A DNA stretch of 64,000 bases, taken from positions 1,171,501 to 1,235,500 of the forward strand of contig JAPFBL010000104.1 in NCBI GenBank assembly GCA_026182355.1, written 5' to 3'. Positions 12,536-24,459 of this stretch are shown piece after piece (positions within the stretch are counted from its first letter, which is position 1; each line of letters opens with the position of its first letter). Source of the DNA: Hermatobates lingyangjiaoensis. Lineage: Eukaryota > Arthropoda > Insecta > Hemiptera > Hermatobatidae. The notes under the pieces are model-generated. The model was not told the origin of the DNA and ran no database searches. It was given only the letters and a program-made list of their open reading frames with translations. The position numbers were made by a program, and so were the translations under genes.

Positions 12536-12910
12536 GGAGTAAATGGAGCCCATCCTGCCAAAACTTTTATGAACTTCATTTTGAATTACGATTGAACGAC
12601 AGTGACTGTTACCCGCCGTCATATCACTCTACTGGGAGTAAATGTCAGAGTTTGTCAAAGACACACTCTATCCTACCCAAACATTGCACTAAACAGTTTC
12701 AATTGAAAGTGTACGACATTCATCCTGCCAAAAGTTTTCTGCGCTATATTTTGAATGTGGATTAAATGACAGCTTCTGTTTACCCACCATCATGTCAATC
12801 AAGTGGCAGAGAGCGCTGCTCATCAAGTACAGATACCGTCATATCAACTCTGTGCACATAATATTCTGAATTAGAAGTAAGTGACAGTGGCTGTCATCAG
12901 CTTATATTCA
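12536..12910. repeat. Diverged tandem repeat, unit about 170 bp
   Basis: Two blocks beginning catcctgccaaaa (about 12,552 and 12,720) continue in parallel through atttTgaat, gacag..ctgtt, acccrccrtcat and a ggcagag/gtcagag string. At least two diverged copies are arranged head to tail just right of the hAT element. No coding capacity. Confidence 0.5.
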
Positions 12911-13125
12911 ACTGAAAGTTAAAGCAATATTCAATGCAGTTTGACTTAAGATTGGTGGTCATAGTTTCACGGGAGAAGAATAGTAGTCAATACGAATCAT
13001 TACTAACTTAAACAATAAAATAAAGTTATTTAGAAAATTGTGTTGTCAAGATATATGTTATCATAAACGCTTTAGTAGATTCCCTTTATGGCTGATGACT
13101 CTTTAAAACGTAGTGTCATATTTTT

Positions 13126-13445
13126 TATTTTTACTTTTTTATAAGTACAGTGGTCAGAAAAAAATTGATCTCCAGATTATACAGAATTTTATGTTTCATG
13201 TTCTCCAAAGAACTTCTTTGACGATTGTAGAACGCAAAAAAGTGATATTTATGTGTATGTGGGTAGGTGGGTGTGTATCCATAAGTCTTTGGGGATTCTG
13301 AATTCTACAATCTTTAATCGATGAAATTCATTTTTGCACAAAAATTGATTGTATAGTTTAGAGGTATCCCAGTGTTTTTAGCTAATGTTGCATAATGGGG
13401 AAGTCACTTTTTTGGCTAAAATGTTTTTTTGGACTTTTTTTGGCT
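13126..13445 (+). repeat. Repeat family X, diverged 5' part
   Basis: Follows the family X order with many changes: a ttttacttttttataagtac opening, gattgatctccagatta-like text, a degenerate TG-rich zone and then gcataatggggaagtcactt, the counterpart of the string at about 39,628. It is an older copy than those at 16.6 and 39.4 kb. Confidence 0.55.
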
Positions 13446-13740
13446 AACAATCCGTGTAGTTGGTCTTTCTTAGTTCATACCATGAGGAAAGAACGACTCA
13501 GGCATGTTAAGCCTCCCCACCACGACATAGTCGGGGGGGGGGGGGGGGAGAGAGAGAGTGAGAGAGAGAGGATATCTTAAGCCGTTGTCCAGAGCATGTA
13601 CCATGTCAGGTACTAGTTAAAGATCCTTAATCTAATTACACTTGGATTAAGCAAAATTTAGGACTTCCAATGTAGACTATCCATTTTGTGGAATCACAAA
13701 GGGCTAATCTTTGGCATATGTTCGTTTGTTTGCCAGCTAC
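13446..13740 (+). mobile_element. SINE-type body, tRNA-like head not clear
   Basis: A poly-G run and an AG-rich run (13,534-13,570) are followed by taagccgttgtcc, accatgtcaggtactagtta, gattaagcaaaatttaggac and cacaaagggctaatctttgg. This matches the body and tail of the SINE at 45,607-45,890. The head is replaced by other sequence, so the copy is damaged. Confidence 0.55.
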
Positions 13741-16429
13741 TGCAACCAAACCTAGCTTATCCTAAAGTTAAATGTAGACCACTTCAAACATATTTTATGT
13801 CATGATAAAACAAACAAGTGTAAAAGAATATATATGCTTGAACGTTACCACCTTAATCACAACTGAATTAAATAATTTTACTTGCTACTAATTTAAGTTG
13901 CTACACTAAACGTAATCCATTTATTTAAAAACAAGGTTGATGCCTATAATTTTAATCCTCTCTTTGATCTTTTCAAGACTTTTGAAGAAGTCATTCTTCA
14001 TTTAAAGCTCCTAAACATATTTAGTTTTCTTATAATTTAGAGTGTACATTAGAAATTCTTTTATAGTGCATTGTAAAGCTCGTTCTGCTTTTAATGTAGT
14101 CATGAAAACTGTTAAAAGGTCATTATGTTTACGGATATTCGACAGCTCTCTTTTTACCTTACAAGAATCTCTGAATTAAAGGAAAGAAAACTACTTCATA
14201 AATTTAATTATTCATAAAAAAACCGATTCTCATCAATTAATTTCACTATCATTACAAGCAAATTCTGGTACATTCAACACTTTACAACGTCTATCATAAC
14301 TCTACAGCACCTCTACAACGCATATTGTAACTATCTGAGTTTTTGCTACCTATAGCTAACCGAAAAAAATTTTGAAAAAAATTGTCAAATGTAATTAGCA
14401 TATTAAAACAAGAAATCAAGCTATCAATAATCCATTAAAATTGTAAAAATTACAGTTAATAAAACAAATTCGCGTGGTAAACATATATCTGAAGACAACT
14501 TTTGCATATTACAAAATCCAAAAGTTTTTGGATCTTGTATCTCATATCTCAACACTTACTTAATGTAGGCATTTCCCATATTGGATATTTGTAGTTATCT
14601 GAATACATGGTATGTCAGAGAGAATGTAACTGTACAAAGCAAAAATACCAATGAATATCATACAAATGACAAGAATAAAGGGAGAATTATTAATTTTTTG
14701 TGTTTATCAAGCAATCCTTATTTTAATACTTATAGTCAATGTCATAACATTATTAGAAAAATATAAACGATAAAAAAATTCCTATGATATAATTGTGTAT
14801 TTATTGGATAGATGCCTTTTGAGATAACTGCTATTATCCTTCCCGAAAAAACTGTGAAACTGAAAACACTTTTTTTTTAAAACAAAGCAGTGACCTTTTC
14901 ATCTATAGGAATCAAATATACACGCAAACAATGACTTAGTCATGGTATAAAGAGTGTTGAATTATTAGTGAGTCACACATTCACCATTAATAAAGCCCAA
15001 AAGTCACTAAGCCTCTGTGAGAATGGTCATTTTTATTAGAAAAAGAAACCTTGTAGTGTTAATATCCTTGAGGTCTTTTGACGATAAAACAAGCACCTAA
15101 CAATAATCTTATGTCAGATATATTATGGGGTATAACTTCTTATCACAAAACAACCGAAAACTTGGACCTGTGAAATATTTTGCAAAGATTTTCTATTAAT
15201 TACTTTCATGAACAAGGAGGCGACTATAAACATCCGAAACTTCTTTATTGTCTTGGCAAAACAATAAAAAGTTTGTTTTATTGCGTATTTAAATTATCTG
15301 TTATTAACAATTAAAGCAACATAATACAATATATAGCAACATAATTTACATTATTACAATGAAACTTTGCGTTATTACTAAGTAATTTATTTTTAATTTG
15401 AAAAAAAAAACAGATTCGATTTATATGTAAAATATAACTGGTAAATAAATAATAAGGGTCTAGTGCTAACTTAAAAAAGTAATTGAATTAATAACTAATT
15501 ACATTATTTTAAATCATTCGAACTTATAGATGATAACTGAATGATAGAATAATAAATAAAATCCTTCCCACTTATAGAAATTTAAAATGTATTTTATTGA
15601 TTTTTGTAGTTATTAATAACCTTCAATAATTAAAAAGTTTAATTTTAATTTCTTTTTAATAATAGAAATTTGTTATTATTTATTTAATAAATAACACTTT
15701 ACTATTATTTATTTGAATCCATGTTTGAATGGGTAATGGGCAGTTTACTGGGAGGTAATTTTAGTTCAGGGAGATATTATAATCGGTTGGGTTGTTAAGC
15801 AAAGGAGATGGTAATTATTAAGTTTGATGAAAACTATTCCATTTTATTAAGATATTAATAATTATGTAATCATGTTGGTGCGATATTAGGATAATAAATG
15901 TCGGCAGCAAGGGCAATATGACGCCACCTTATGAGAAGAGGATACAACATATTCGCCTATTCAGCCGAACGTAAGACCTCAACTTTACCTGAGGTGCCTT
16001 TAAGACTCCGTACGACCCATCCCGACCAATCTGCCTTTATTAAAAAAAATAATATTTACAGTGGCTATTTAATAAGGCTGGCCTAGATACCCTACAGACC
16101 AGCTAATAACGTCTATATACTCTCCCTAAGGGTTTGCTATCTTTATAGCTTTGAGATGTCATATTTTCTGTTAAAACTCAGACACATTACAGTTTCAGTT
16201 TCATTCATTTTAATAAATATTTCTCCTCTCTTCGATTAAATAATTCCCACAATTATTGAATATCTTTTAATTCCCATATCAGTATTTCTTTTCAAATAAT
16301 ACATGTTTATTTATCTTGTAAATCTATCACACTTAAAGTACACAGAAATTCTTTTGAAAAAAATCTTGTGCACTAATGAGACTTACACTGTATATCACTA
16401 ATTTAGGAATTTCATTGTTCCCCTCCTCA
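13741..16429. other. Gene-free AT-rich stretch
   Basis: No gene or RNA can be supported. The sequence is A/T-rich with short reading frames only. Confidence 0.45.
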
Positions 16430-16592
16430 TACACCTTCGCTCTCACTCTTCTTTCTTTCTTGAAGGAAAGATGTTTCCTCTCTCTCCTCTCAAACTCCCT
16501 CTCACTCCTCTCTCTCACTCTCTCTCTTTCTCTTATCGACGCTATCTCCTTTTCTATTTCACTCTCAACCTCAGGCATTCTCACTCTTGCAC
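16430..16592. repeat. Pyrimidine-rich low-complexity tract
   Basis: Dominated by ctctct and cttt strings. The long open frames on both strands here (one rich in Arg-Glu, one in Ser-Leu) are a by-product of the base composition. Confidence 0.7.
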
Positions 16593-16595
16593 TCA

Positions 16596-16720
16596 GTTTT
16601 TACTTTACTGTAAGTAAAGTATAGTGATAGTGAAAAAATTTGATCTCGAGATTTTGACGAAATTATATGTTTTAAAGTCCCAAAAGTCATTTTATGAAGT
16701 TTATTCGATGTGTGTGTGTG

Positions 16721-16817
<97 letters not shown>

Positions 16818-17660
16818 GTGTCTGGGGGGGGAGTATTTTAGCATTGCTTGTTACCACACTACGGTCAACAATCTTTGATGGATCAAGTAGATGTTTTACA
16901 CAAAATGAGCCCTATAGTGTAGATGATCCCTAAAGTTTGAGAAGAATTATGCATGACGGGAAAGTTACTTTTTTTTGCCAAAAACTGGTTATTAGAAAAC
17001 ATTTTATTCTCCTGAACTGCTAATTTTAGTTTTGAAATTTTGTATTATCTTTGGGGTTACAAATTCAATAAACGAAAAATATATTCAGAGTTTTAAAACA
17101 ACGGGAAATTTTTTTTTCAATAAAATGTAAAATTTTTGACTTATAATTCAATCTCAAAGCTTGTGAGAGCCATATAAGCCATACCTTTTGATGGATCAAA
17201 ATGAAACTATGCTTAAAAAACGAACATGGAAAATGATGGAAAATGATTTGAGATATTTTTTTTCAAAATTACATTCACCAAAGGGGCGTTAAAGTACGAT
17301 TTCTGTTTTCAAAAAATGTTTTTTGACGATAAACGGCTCATTAATAACTCATGAAAGTTTTACCAAAAATAGAACACAAAATTAGCAATTTATAAAAGAA
17401 AATCATGAAATTTCAATCAGGGAAAGAGCAATAAAGCTATAAAAACTGTTTGATTATCCTAAACTAAGGGATCACCTGCTATACTTGTCCAATTTTTGAT
17501 ATTTTTTTCTGCATTCTTTACATTGACTTAGAATTTTTTCAGTGAATTCACTGATATAATATAATATTTAGAGGTATAATGAAAATGTTTAAATGATTTA
17601 ACGACTTATATGTGATGTAAGAAGAATAAAATTTGTATATGTAAAAAGTCAACAACAATA
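16596..17660 (+). repeat. Repeat family X, copy with long (TG)n
   Basis: Opens with the 9-bp hairpin tactttact/agtaaagta and then follows the copy at 39,369 closely: tttgatctcgagattttgac, a TG tract (16,710-16,816, much longer than elsewhere), atgcatgacgggaaagt, agcaataaagctataaaaac and gaattcactgatataa. The part corresponding to the end of the 39.4-kb copy is missing. No coding sequence is visible; a Cys-Val frame over the TG tract is an artefact. Confidence 0.8.
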
Positions 17661-17710
17661 GAGCATATGAAACACATAACCTCTGATCCTTTTTATAGTA
17701 TGATTGACTA

Positions 17711-18360
17711 GCAAACGTACCCGTCTTTGACGGAATCAAAAATTCTATTATACTTGGTATTCCAAAATATCAATTATAGTATTATACTAATACTACAATT
17801 AGAAGTTATAGAATAGTAGAAAATACCATTATTAGTACAGTGCTAAAAAAAAGCCTCTGTATACAAAGATTAGATTTTAAGTTAGACATACACAAATCTA
17901 CAATCAATGTTTCAGCTTTATATGTCTTATGGTGGCAATATTTTGTGGACAAACCGACAGACAGAAATTATTCTAAGGGTACATGTGGCTACTCTGAAGT
18001 ATGAAACGTAAAGAAAACTTGAAATGAGTTAGTTCTAATTAACGTGCTCCCAGTCAAAAGCTAGCACGCAAGCCACTGGGCTACTCTGGTTCCATACCTT
18101 ACATTATTACCAGTGTATTTATTAAGCAAATATTAAATTAAAAAAAAGTTGACAGTTATATATAATACATAGCAAACGTACCCGTCTTTGACGGAATCAG
18201 AAGTTCCTGTTTTGGTTTATTGCCGTGTGCCTATTGCCTTTCGGCTATACCACGGAGGAATCAGAAGTTCCGTCATTTTTGGTATTTCAAAATGTCATTA
18301 GAAATTATAGAATAGTAGAAAATACCATTATTACTACAGTGTTAAACAAATGCCTCCAGC
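17711..18360 (+). repeat. Direct repeat pair of about 150-180 bp
   Basis: The segments starting caaacgtacccgtctttgac at about 17,714 and 18,175 both run through tatagaatagtagaaaatac and attattactacagtg-like text. Between them are a partial R1 copy (17,860-18,040) and a short string resembling the tRNA-like head of a SINE on the minus strand (18,045-18,105). These are old mobile-element pieces without coding capacity. Confidence 0.6.
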
Positions 18361-19085
18361 TTATACACTACATTAGCTGTCTGTCCTTCAGGTTCATGGT
18401 AGAAGAAAGAGTTGAAACCTCTGACCGTTGAGCATGTAAACTACATTTGACCATGTGAGAAAAACTTGGTTTTGCTACCTTGTATTCCTGCGTTAGATGA
18501 AGTCTCCCTTTGCGACTTAGTTAACGTCATTGCGAAATAGACTCTGACCCGACTTTGCAATCATTTCAACGTAAACAGACAGTGGCTCGGAATCAATGGT
18601 ATGTAGAGTATACACACAGACTCCCCAATACCACATCCAGTCATTATGTCCGCCTCTATGGCATATCTGTGTAGAGCACGAACTCAGAGTCGTGTCCCGT
18701 TGCACAGTTTTGGGGCACTCATGTTTCTTAACATGAAATTTGTTACTGCTACTAAATTGTAGCATGATTGGTGCTCTACTTTAAGTTTTTACTCATGAGC
18801 AGGCAGTCCAGGAGAAATAAATTCAGAGTCAAGAAATTCAATTAGATAATGAACTCCTTCTTCGTCACTAATCCAATCTCTTTACTGACTTGTAAGTTCT
18901 TTCCTCGGCTTCATATAGCGTAAGAACTTGTTTGTTGATTTTTCCTCCCTGTTCATATTAAGAGTTGAGAATTGCTCGTTTACAAAACATTTATTCTCAA
19001 TAGATAGTACATCCTTAACTCTGTGAAACACCATTTCAATGATGTCAAATACGCAATATATTCATATGCTCAATTGAAATTAAAA
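18361..19085. other. Gene-free stretch
   Basis: No supported gene. Base composition is less AT-rich than its surroundings, but the reading frames are short and resemble nothing I know. Confidence 0.4.
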
Positions 19086-19603
19086 TCAACTAACAATACC
19101 TACTTGCCACACCTGTGTATTTTCAAAACAAACTTGTCTGTGAAGTTAGGAAAATACAGCTAAAAGCCCCATAACTTCGCTTCTGTACTGAATTAATAAT
19201 CTATTTAGAGCCCATATTTTAAGTTAGGCACACACAAATCCAGTGTCAATGTTTCAGCTCGCTATGTCTTATGGTGGCTGAGTTTACTTGTGACAAACAT
19301 TTTTGCGTTAAACGTCCATAACTTCACTTCTACGTTGAATTTCCAATCAATTCATAGCCTATATTTTAAGTTAGACCTACACAAATCTACTGTAAAAGTT
19401 TCAGCTTTATATGTCTTATGGTAGCTGAGTTTACCTGTGACAAAGTTTTGCGGACAAACCGACAAACCGACAAACCGACAAACCGACAGAAATTTTTCTA
19501 AGGGTGGATTCGGTTTCTCCAATGTATGAAACGTAAAGAAAACTTGAAATGAGTCAGTTCTAAGCAATGTACAGACAAAATCATTATTTTATTTATAAAG
19601 ATT
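19086..19603. repeat. Dispersed repeat R1, copy B
   Basis: Near-identical copy of the segment at 1-508 in the same orientation. It has four acaaaccg-type units where copy A has fewer or altered ones. It abuts a family X copy at its right end. Confidence 0.85.
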
Positions 19604-20650
19604 TGTCTAACAAATTGTTCTATTCAATCTATATGTTGCACAATTCTACAAAGCTTAATATCAGCTGCTGTTTTATTTACGATTATGAATAACATTATTA
19701 TTGGCTAACATTGAAGTTTTTGGAATGATCTTTTACGTCCTATAGAAGAGTTTCTATGTTTTTGTCTAATTTCCAGTTTTTTCACTATTCTAGTCTAATA
19801 GCTCATACCATTATTTTTAAAAATTTCAAGAGTCCAGCTTTTAAATTTAAAATCATACAGAAATGGCGGCTTTGAACTTGATTTAAGATTGCAAAGGTGG
19901 CTAATTACCAATATATGTTTTCTGAATATACATTTTCTCAATTACCAATATATTTACAGCAAACTTATAACAGAGTAGACCACGTGGGAAAAAATAACAT
20001 TCCCTCAGAGTAAATTGTTTTTTATGGTTTTTGACAAAGGGAAAGAAAAGTGAGTTTTTAAGAAAACTCTAGCATGCCATGAAATTCCCAGTATAATAAT
20101 TTGATAAAAGATAAAAAATGTAGAACATTATTCAGAATTAAAAAAAAATTCTTTTAAAAAAAATAACTGAAATTATCCTTCATCTTAAATTAAAAATTAT
20201 CTGAAAACGACATTATTTAACAAACGACATTTCAGACAAAAACTTGGAAATGTTTTTAAAATACTAAAATATTTTCAAGTTCTAAATGGAAAAATTTGTC
20301 TTAAGTATTAAATATAGAAGGTCAGATAATCTGTGTAAGAGATCGACGGGCTATTGGAGCAAAAGCCATGCTCTCTTGTAGGAAATTATTTCGTATACGC
20401 AAATTTTCACTTTGGTTTTTCATAATGTTATTAGGCTGTAGTTATACTAATGATTATATATCCATTATTTCTGTGACATACAAAAAAGGTTTATCTATTG
20501 ATAAGTGGAATGAAAGACTAATAAACATCTCCCATTTAGAAGATTATATTATGCTTAACTGAGACATTTTATATTATATACCCAATAATTTTTATATTAA
20601 GTTTATTTATAGTAAAGCTGAGTGTAGGCCACTCCAGATTTTTTACATGG
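19604..20650 (+). repeat. Repeat family X, 3' part, tandem copy 1
   Basis: Matches the second half of the 39.4-kb copy: acaaagcttaatatcagctg, the cctcagagtaaatt zone, ccatgctctcttgtagga (about 20,369) and the family end gtgtaggccactccagattt at 20,625-20,644. The 5' half with the TG tract is absent. Confidence 0.7.
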
Positions 20651-21690
20651 TTTACATTGACTTAAAAATTGTTTGAGTGAATCCACTGAATTAAAATTGA
20701 TGTTTATAATGAAAAATTTAAAAAACTCGTTGACTTATATGAGATATAAGAGGAATAATATTTTTACATGTTAAAATTCACTCCCAATAAACATAAATGT
20801 TTGTTACTTTCGTTGGTATGATGGATTTGTCTCAGAAGATGCTATAATCAGTCTATATATATTGTACTCTTGAACAAAGCTTAATATCAGTTGTAAATTA
20901 TTTTGGTTTGTGAATTAAGTGAAATTATTTGGTTTGTGAGTAAAATTGAAGTGTGAGGAAGGTCTCTTTCCTAAAGGAAGAGGAGTTATGTTTGTTGACA
21001 AGTATTCAAAATGTTCACTGTTCTAGTCTAGTTGTTCACATCTATCATTTTTAAAAATTCTATGCTTGCAGATAAAAAGTTTTAAATCTTACTGAATAGC
21101 TACCATCAACTTTGATTTGAGTATGTAAAATTGACTAATTGTTAATGTATTTTCTCCATATACATTCACAGCATATATAACAGTGTACAATAGGCAGGAA
21201 AAAAATATCCCTCACTCAGAGTGAATTGGTATATATGCTTTTTGGCAAATAGAAAGAAAAGTGATTCTATAAAAGACCAAACATATAAAACATCATTCAA
21301 AATTGAAAACATCTTAGAAGAAAAATAAATTAAAGTATCTGACATTTTAAATTAAGAATTATCTTAAAACGACATTTTTTCTTAGATGTTTCTGATATTT
21401 GTCAGACCAAAAAGGGATATATTCAAGTTTTAAATGGGAAAATTTGTCTTAAGTATTCAATGTAGAAGAACGTCAGATTATCCTAAAGATATTATATGCA
21501 TCAGTGGTGTGTTATACAAAAATAAAGATATATATTGATAAGTAATGAAAGACTAATAAACATCTCCCATTTAGACATTTATACTATACCTAAATGGAAC
21601 ATTATTTATTATATACCCAAGAAGTATGATATTATGTTTACTTATAGTAAAGTTGAGTGTAGGCCATTCAATATTTTTATTACAGACTTT
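20651..21690 (+). repeat. Repeat family X, 3' part, tandem copy 2
   Basis: Starts again with tttacattgacttaaaaatt, the counterpart of about 40,203, and runs to gtgtaggccattcaatattt at 21,658. It follows copy 1 head to tail. Identity to the other copies is lower, so it is older or decayed. Confidence 0.65.
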
Positions 21691-22021
21691 GTCTTTGTCT
21701 GTGACACTGTTTCAGCCAAAACTTGCTTCTTTATAAGTTTGTAATGTTTCTTAAATAACGTTTCAGTTAACACATCTACACTATATATTTCAAATTCTCA
21801 AAATTATTCAACAGACCTCAGTCATTATCAAGACTTCAAACTGTTCCAAATAAATAGTTCCTTCATATAAGTAAAGTGGAATATGTAGAAGGGAATAAGG
21901 TAATTAAAGCTGTTTTTCCCAAAAAGTGAACTTTAAGTGACATAGGGGTTGCTCCATGGAGGTTACTGTGTGGACGGGTTCGACTACTTAGAGTTCGACC
22001 AAACTTTGTCGCTATTATCTA

Positions 22022-22025
<4 letters not shown>

Positions 22026-22073
<48 letters not shown>

Positions 22074-23292
22074 GGGTCATCTTCTTTCTTTCCAGAACGA
22101 TGGGGGTCATCTTTCTACATCTGTCCATATCAAGCCTACTAACGCCCAGCAGTACCTTCATTTCAATAGTTGCCATCCCTCCCACGTAAAAAAAGCTATC
22201 CCCAGATCATTGTCCATACGCCTCCATAAAATTTGTAGCAGAATGAAAGATCGTTCCTTCCAAATAGATTTATTGAAACAGAAATTTTCTGACCGAGGAT
22301 ATCCTTCTAATTTCATTAAAAACCGTATAGTCCCTGCAGATGTTCATCATAATTCAGGTCCTAGGAGGGATCGCAGTGACGCGAATTTCCTCATCACCAC
22401 TTTTTTCCTGGTGCTCATAGGCTGGGTGCAGTTGTCAGGGAGTTTTTCCCTATACTTTCTTCCTCCTCCTGTACTTCTTCAGTCTTTAGTGAGCCACCTT
22501 CCATTTCCTATCGCAAACCTGCTAATCTTCAATCTATCTTCTCTCACATCTCTTCTCCTAAGCCTCCAAAAACTGCTGGTGGTATGGTTCAATGCGGACG
22601 TCGTGGATGTCTAACTTGTCCTATCATCAATCCTGTTCCTTCCTTTACCTCCTTCCATAGTAAACGCACCTACCCTATCTCTCACAAGACCTCTTGTACC
22701 TCTGGTAACTGCGTTTACCGTTTGGATTGCACCCAGTGTGATTCTTTTTATGTGGGTTTGGCTTCCACCAAGCTAAGCCTGCGTATGAATAATCACAGGT
22801 CATCCGTTGGCAAACGCAGTGACCTTCCCGTTGCTACTCATGCCAGTTCTCACGGACTCAGTTTTAATGACTGTTTCCGTGTACAGGTCCTGAGGCAGAT
22901 TGATCAGACTAATTCGAAAGTTACTCTGAGAGCTTCAGAAGAAGCACTTATTAGTCTTCTGGGCGGTAGATCGGCTCCTGGGCTTAACCTTAATCGTTGA
23001 TTTTTTTTTTTTTTTAAAGTTGTTATCAGCTTTTAATTTTATTTTAGTTAAATGTTTTCATTTTTTAATTTTTATTTGGCTTTTATCTCTTTATCTTCCC
23101 TGTCTACCTTTCCTCCGAAAGTTGGCTACACTGTTTGAGTGCTTCAGTTCGAACGCCAAGTCAGTCGTTATCAGCCTTTGGAGCGATTCACTTCTTTTCC
23201 TGAAGACGAGGACACCGAAATATAGTAGTGAGTTCAGTGGTTTCCTTTCTATGTGTTCTTTTTTAAATTCTAGTTTATATATATATATATAT
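22026..23292 (+). mobile_element. 5'-truncated Penelope-like element
   Basis: The element begins inside a (TA)n run (22,026-22,072). It encodes the C-terminal part of the reverse transcriptase and the GIY-YIG endonuclease, carries a hammerhead-like core at 23,200-23,222 (CTGAAGA, C, hairpin, GAAA) and ends in a second (TA)n run (23,277-23,292). PLEs copy themselves by target-primed reverse transcription, and 5' truncation is common. The finger and palm motifs of the reverse transcriptase are missing, so it cannot be active. Confidence 0.85.
22074..23000 (+). pseudogene. PLE polyprotein: RT thumb region plus GIY-YIG endonuclease
   Basis: The first frame (to about 22,400) shows KPTNAQQYLHFNSCHPSHVK and IPRSLSIRLHKICSR, the conserved region after the reverse-transcriptase palm in PLEs. 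One frameshift near 22,400 moves the protein to the frame that ends at 23,000. That frame has FSEPPSISYRKPANLQSIFS, a cysteine cluster CGRRGCLTC, then CVYRLDCTQCDSFYVG and LSLRMNNH, which is the GIY-YIG fold (VYRL...FYVG). It ends with EEALISLLGGRSAPGLNLNR. The conserved order makes the PLE assignment firm; the frameshift and missing N-terminus make it a pseudogene. Confidence 0.85.
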
Positions 23293-23299
23293 TATTATC

Positions 23300-23567
23300 A
23301 AGAAAACGATTCACAAAGGACAACAAACGTCTCAAAGTAAACTATAGGTACACAGTAAATAGAAAAACAGACTTACAGTCTCTAATTTTTGGTTTAATCT
23401 TCATCAGGAGATATGACATAGGGACACCAACCATCGCTTCACAACGGTGCCCTATCTCTTCTCTTCTGATGACGGATAAACCAAAAATTAGAGAATGTTA
23501 GTCTTTTTTATATTTACTGTGTACAAATAGTTTACTTTAAAGTATATATATATATATATATATATAA
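23300..23567. mobile_element. Palindromic PLE terminal dimer (eroded)
   Basis: The arm at about 23,333-23,407 and the arm at about 23,463-23,540 are imperfect reverse complements. Shared strings are ctaatttttggttta on the left and taaaccaaaaattagag on the right, and ttactgtgtac on the right with gtacacagtaa on the left. Each arm has a degenerate core (CTGATGA ... AAAA). (TA)n runs lie outside both arms (23,277-23,292 and 23,543-23,567). Confidence 0.7.
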
Positions 23568-24195
23568 TTAGCATTATCACATAAATTTAACTATCTGCTA
23601 TAACAACCATCTCTGTCATTATAGATGAGTCATAGAGTGTGAAGCTAGGGGTACGATATTTTTTTAAAATTTATTTCCATATTCATTAATTAAAGCATTA
23701 ATTGTCATCATTAACACTATCATTTCTTAATACAATAACAAGTAAAATCAACAATGTAACTTCCATTACCAGTTAGTTAATATGTAATGTTAATATAGGA
23801 ATATATATTACTTTAGGCGTTTCCATTGTTTATGATTAAAAAAAAAAGATATAAATGGTTACTGGAGGTGCAGAAGGTAATAGGAGATATTATGATGGGT
23901 TAGTTATTGTCAACTAAACTGCATGATGTACACACGACGCTTTTTAACGTTACCCACTTTTTAAGATTAGTTATCACTGAGGCTGAAAGTCATTTCACAG
24001 CGATAAAGTTTCTGTTAAATCGACCATTAAAACTTTATTAAAATAAACTACTTTGATCAGTGAATAAAATCTGATTTATATTAGATTTATAGTTTAATAA
24101 AACAGAGCTGGGGGGAACGACATTGGGCAACATTTGTCGACAGATGACAATTTAGGTCTATGAGCCTAATATGAGGCCAGCCGGCAATATGAAGA
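23568..24195. other. Gene-free AT-rich stretch
   Basis: No gene or known repeat is visible. Confidence 0.4.
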
Positions 24196-24459
24196 CTATA
24201 AATATCTGTCTACTGCTTGAGCCATATAAATTACGGCAAAATAAACCTGATTCTCTGCACCTTTGTCTTCGAAATGGCCATGCACCACCAACCGATCTGA
24301 TTTAGCCTTCCGCTTGCTAACAGCTGCGAAATATCGCCTGTCCATTCCCAGCACAAACTCATTGTATTTCTCTTCAGTTCTACTTATAACTAATAGTATA
24401 GTTTCAACTATTGCAACAATATATACACCTAAATATATAAATACTATATATATGAGCAT
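24196..24459 (-). CDS. Unrecognised reading frame, 87 codons
   Basis: The C-terminal 60 residues (from about 24,375 down to the stop) have balanced composition and charge, unlike the AT-derived frames around them: TEEKYNEFVLGMDRRYFAAV, SKRKAKSDRLVVHGHFEDKG, then AENQVYFAVIYMAQAVDRYL. The first 25 residues are hydrophobic and AT-derived, so the true start may be a splice acceptor (ttataag near 24,386) and not the ATG. It could be a single exon, a fragment of a transposon protein or chance. I do not recognise the family and assign no function. Confidence 0.25.
   Translation of the reverse strand: MLIYIVFIYLGVYIVAIVETILLVISRTEEKYNEFVLGMDRRYFAAVSKRKAKSDRLVVHGHFEDKGAENQVYFAVIYMAQAVDRYL

Noticed and set aside
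16333..16624. Arg-Glu-rich and Ser-Leu-rich frames on opposite strands
   Set aside because: Both come from a pyrimidine-rich low-complexity tract and have no homology or splice context.
16624..16878. 84-codon Cys-Val frame
   Set aside because: It is the translation of a (TG)n microsatellite inside family X.
20368..20562. 64-codon plus-strand frame
   Set aside because: It lies in family X on the strand opposite to the shared 64-codon frame and is not kept in other copies.
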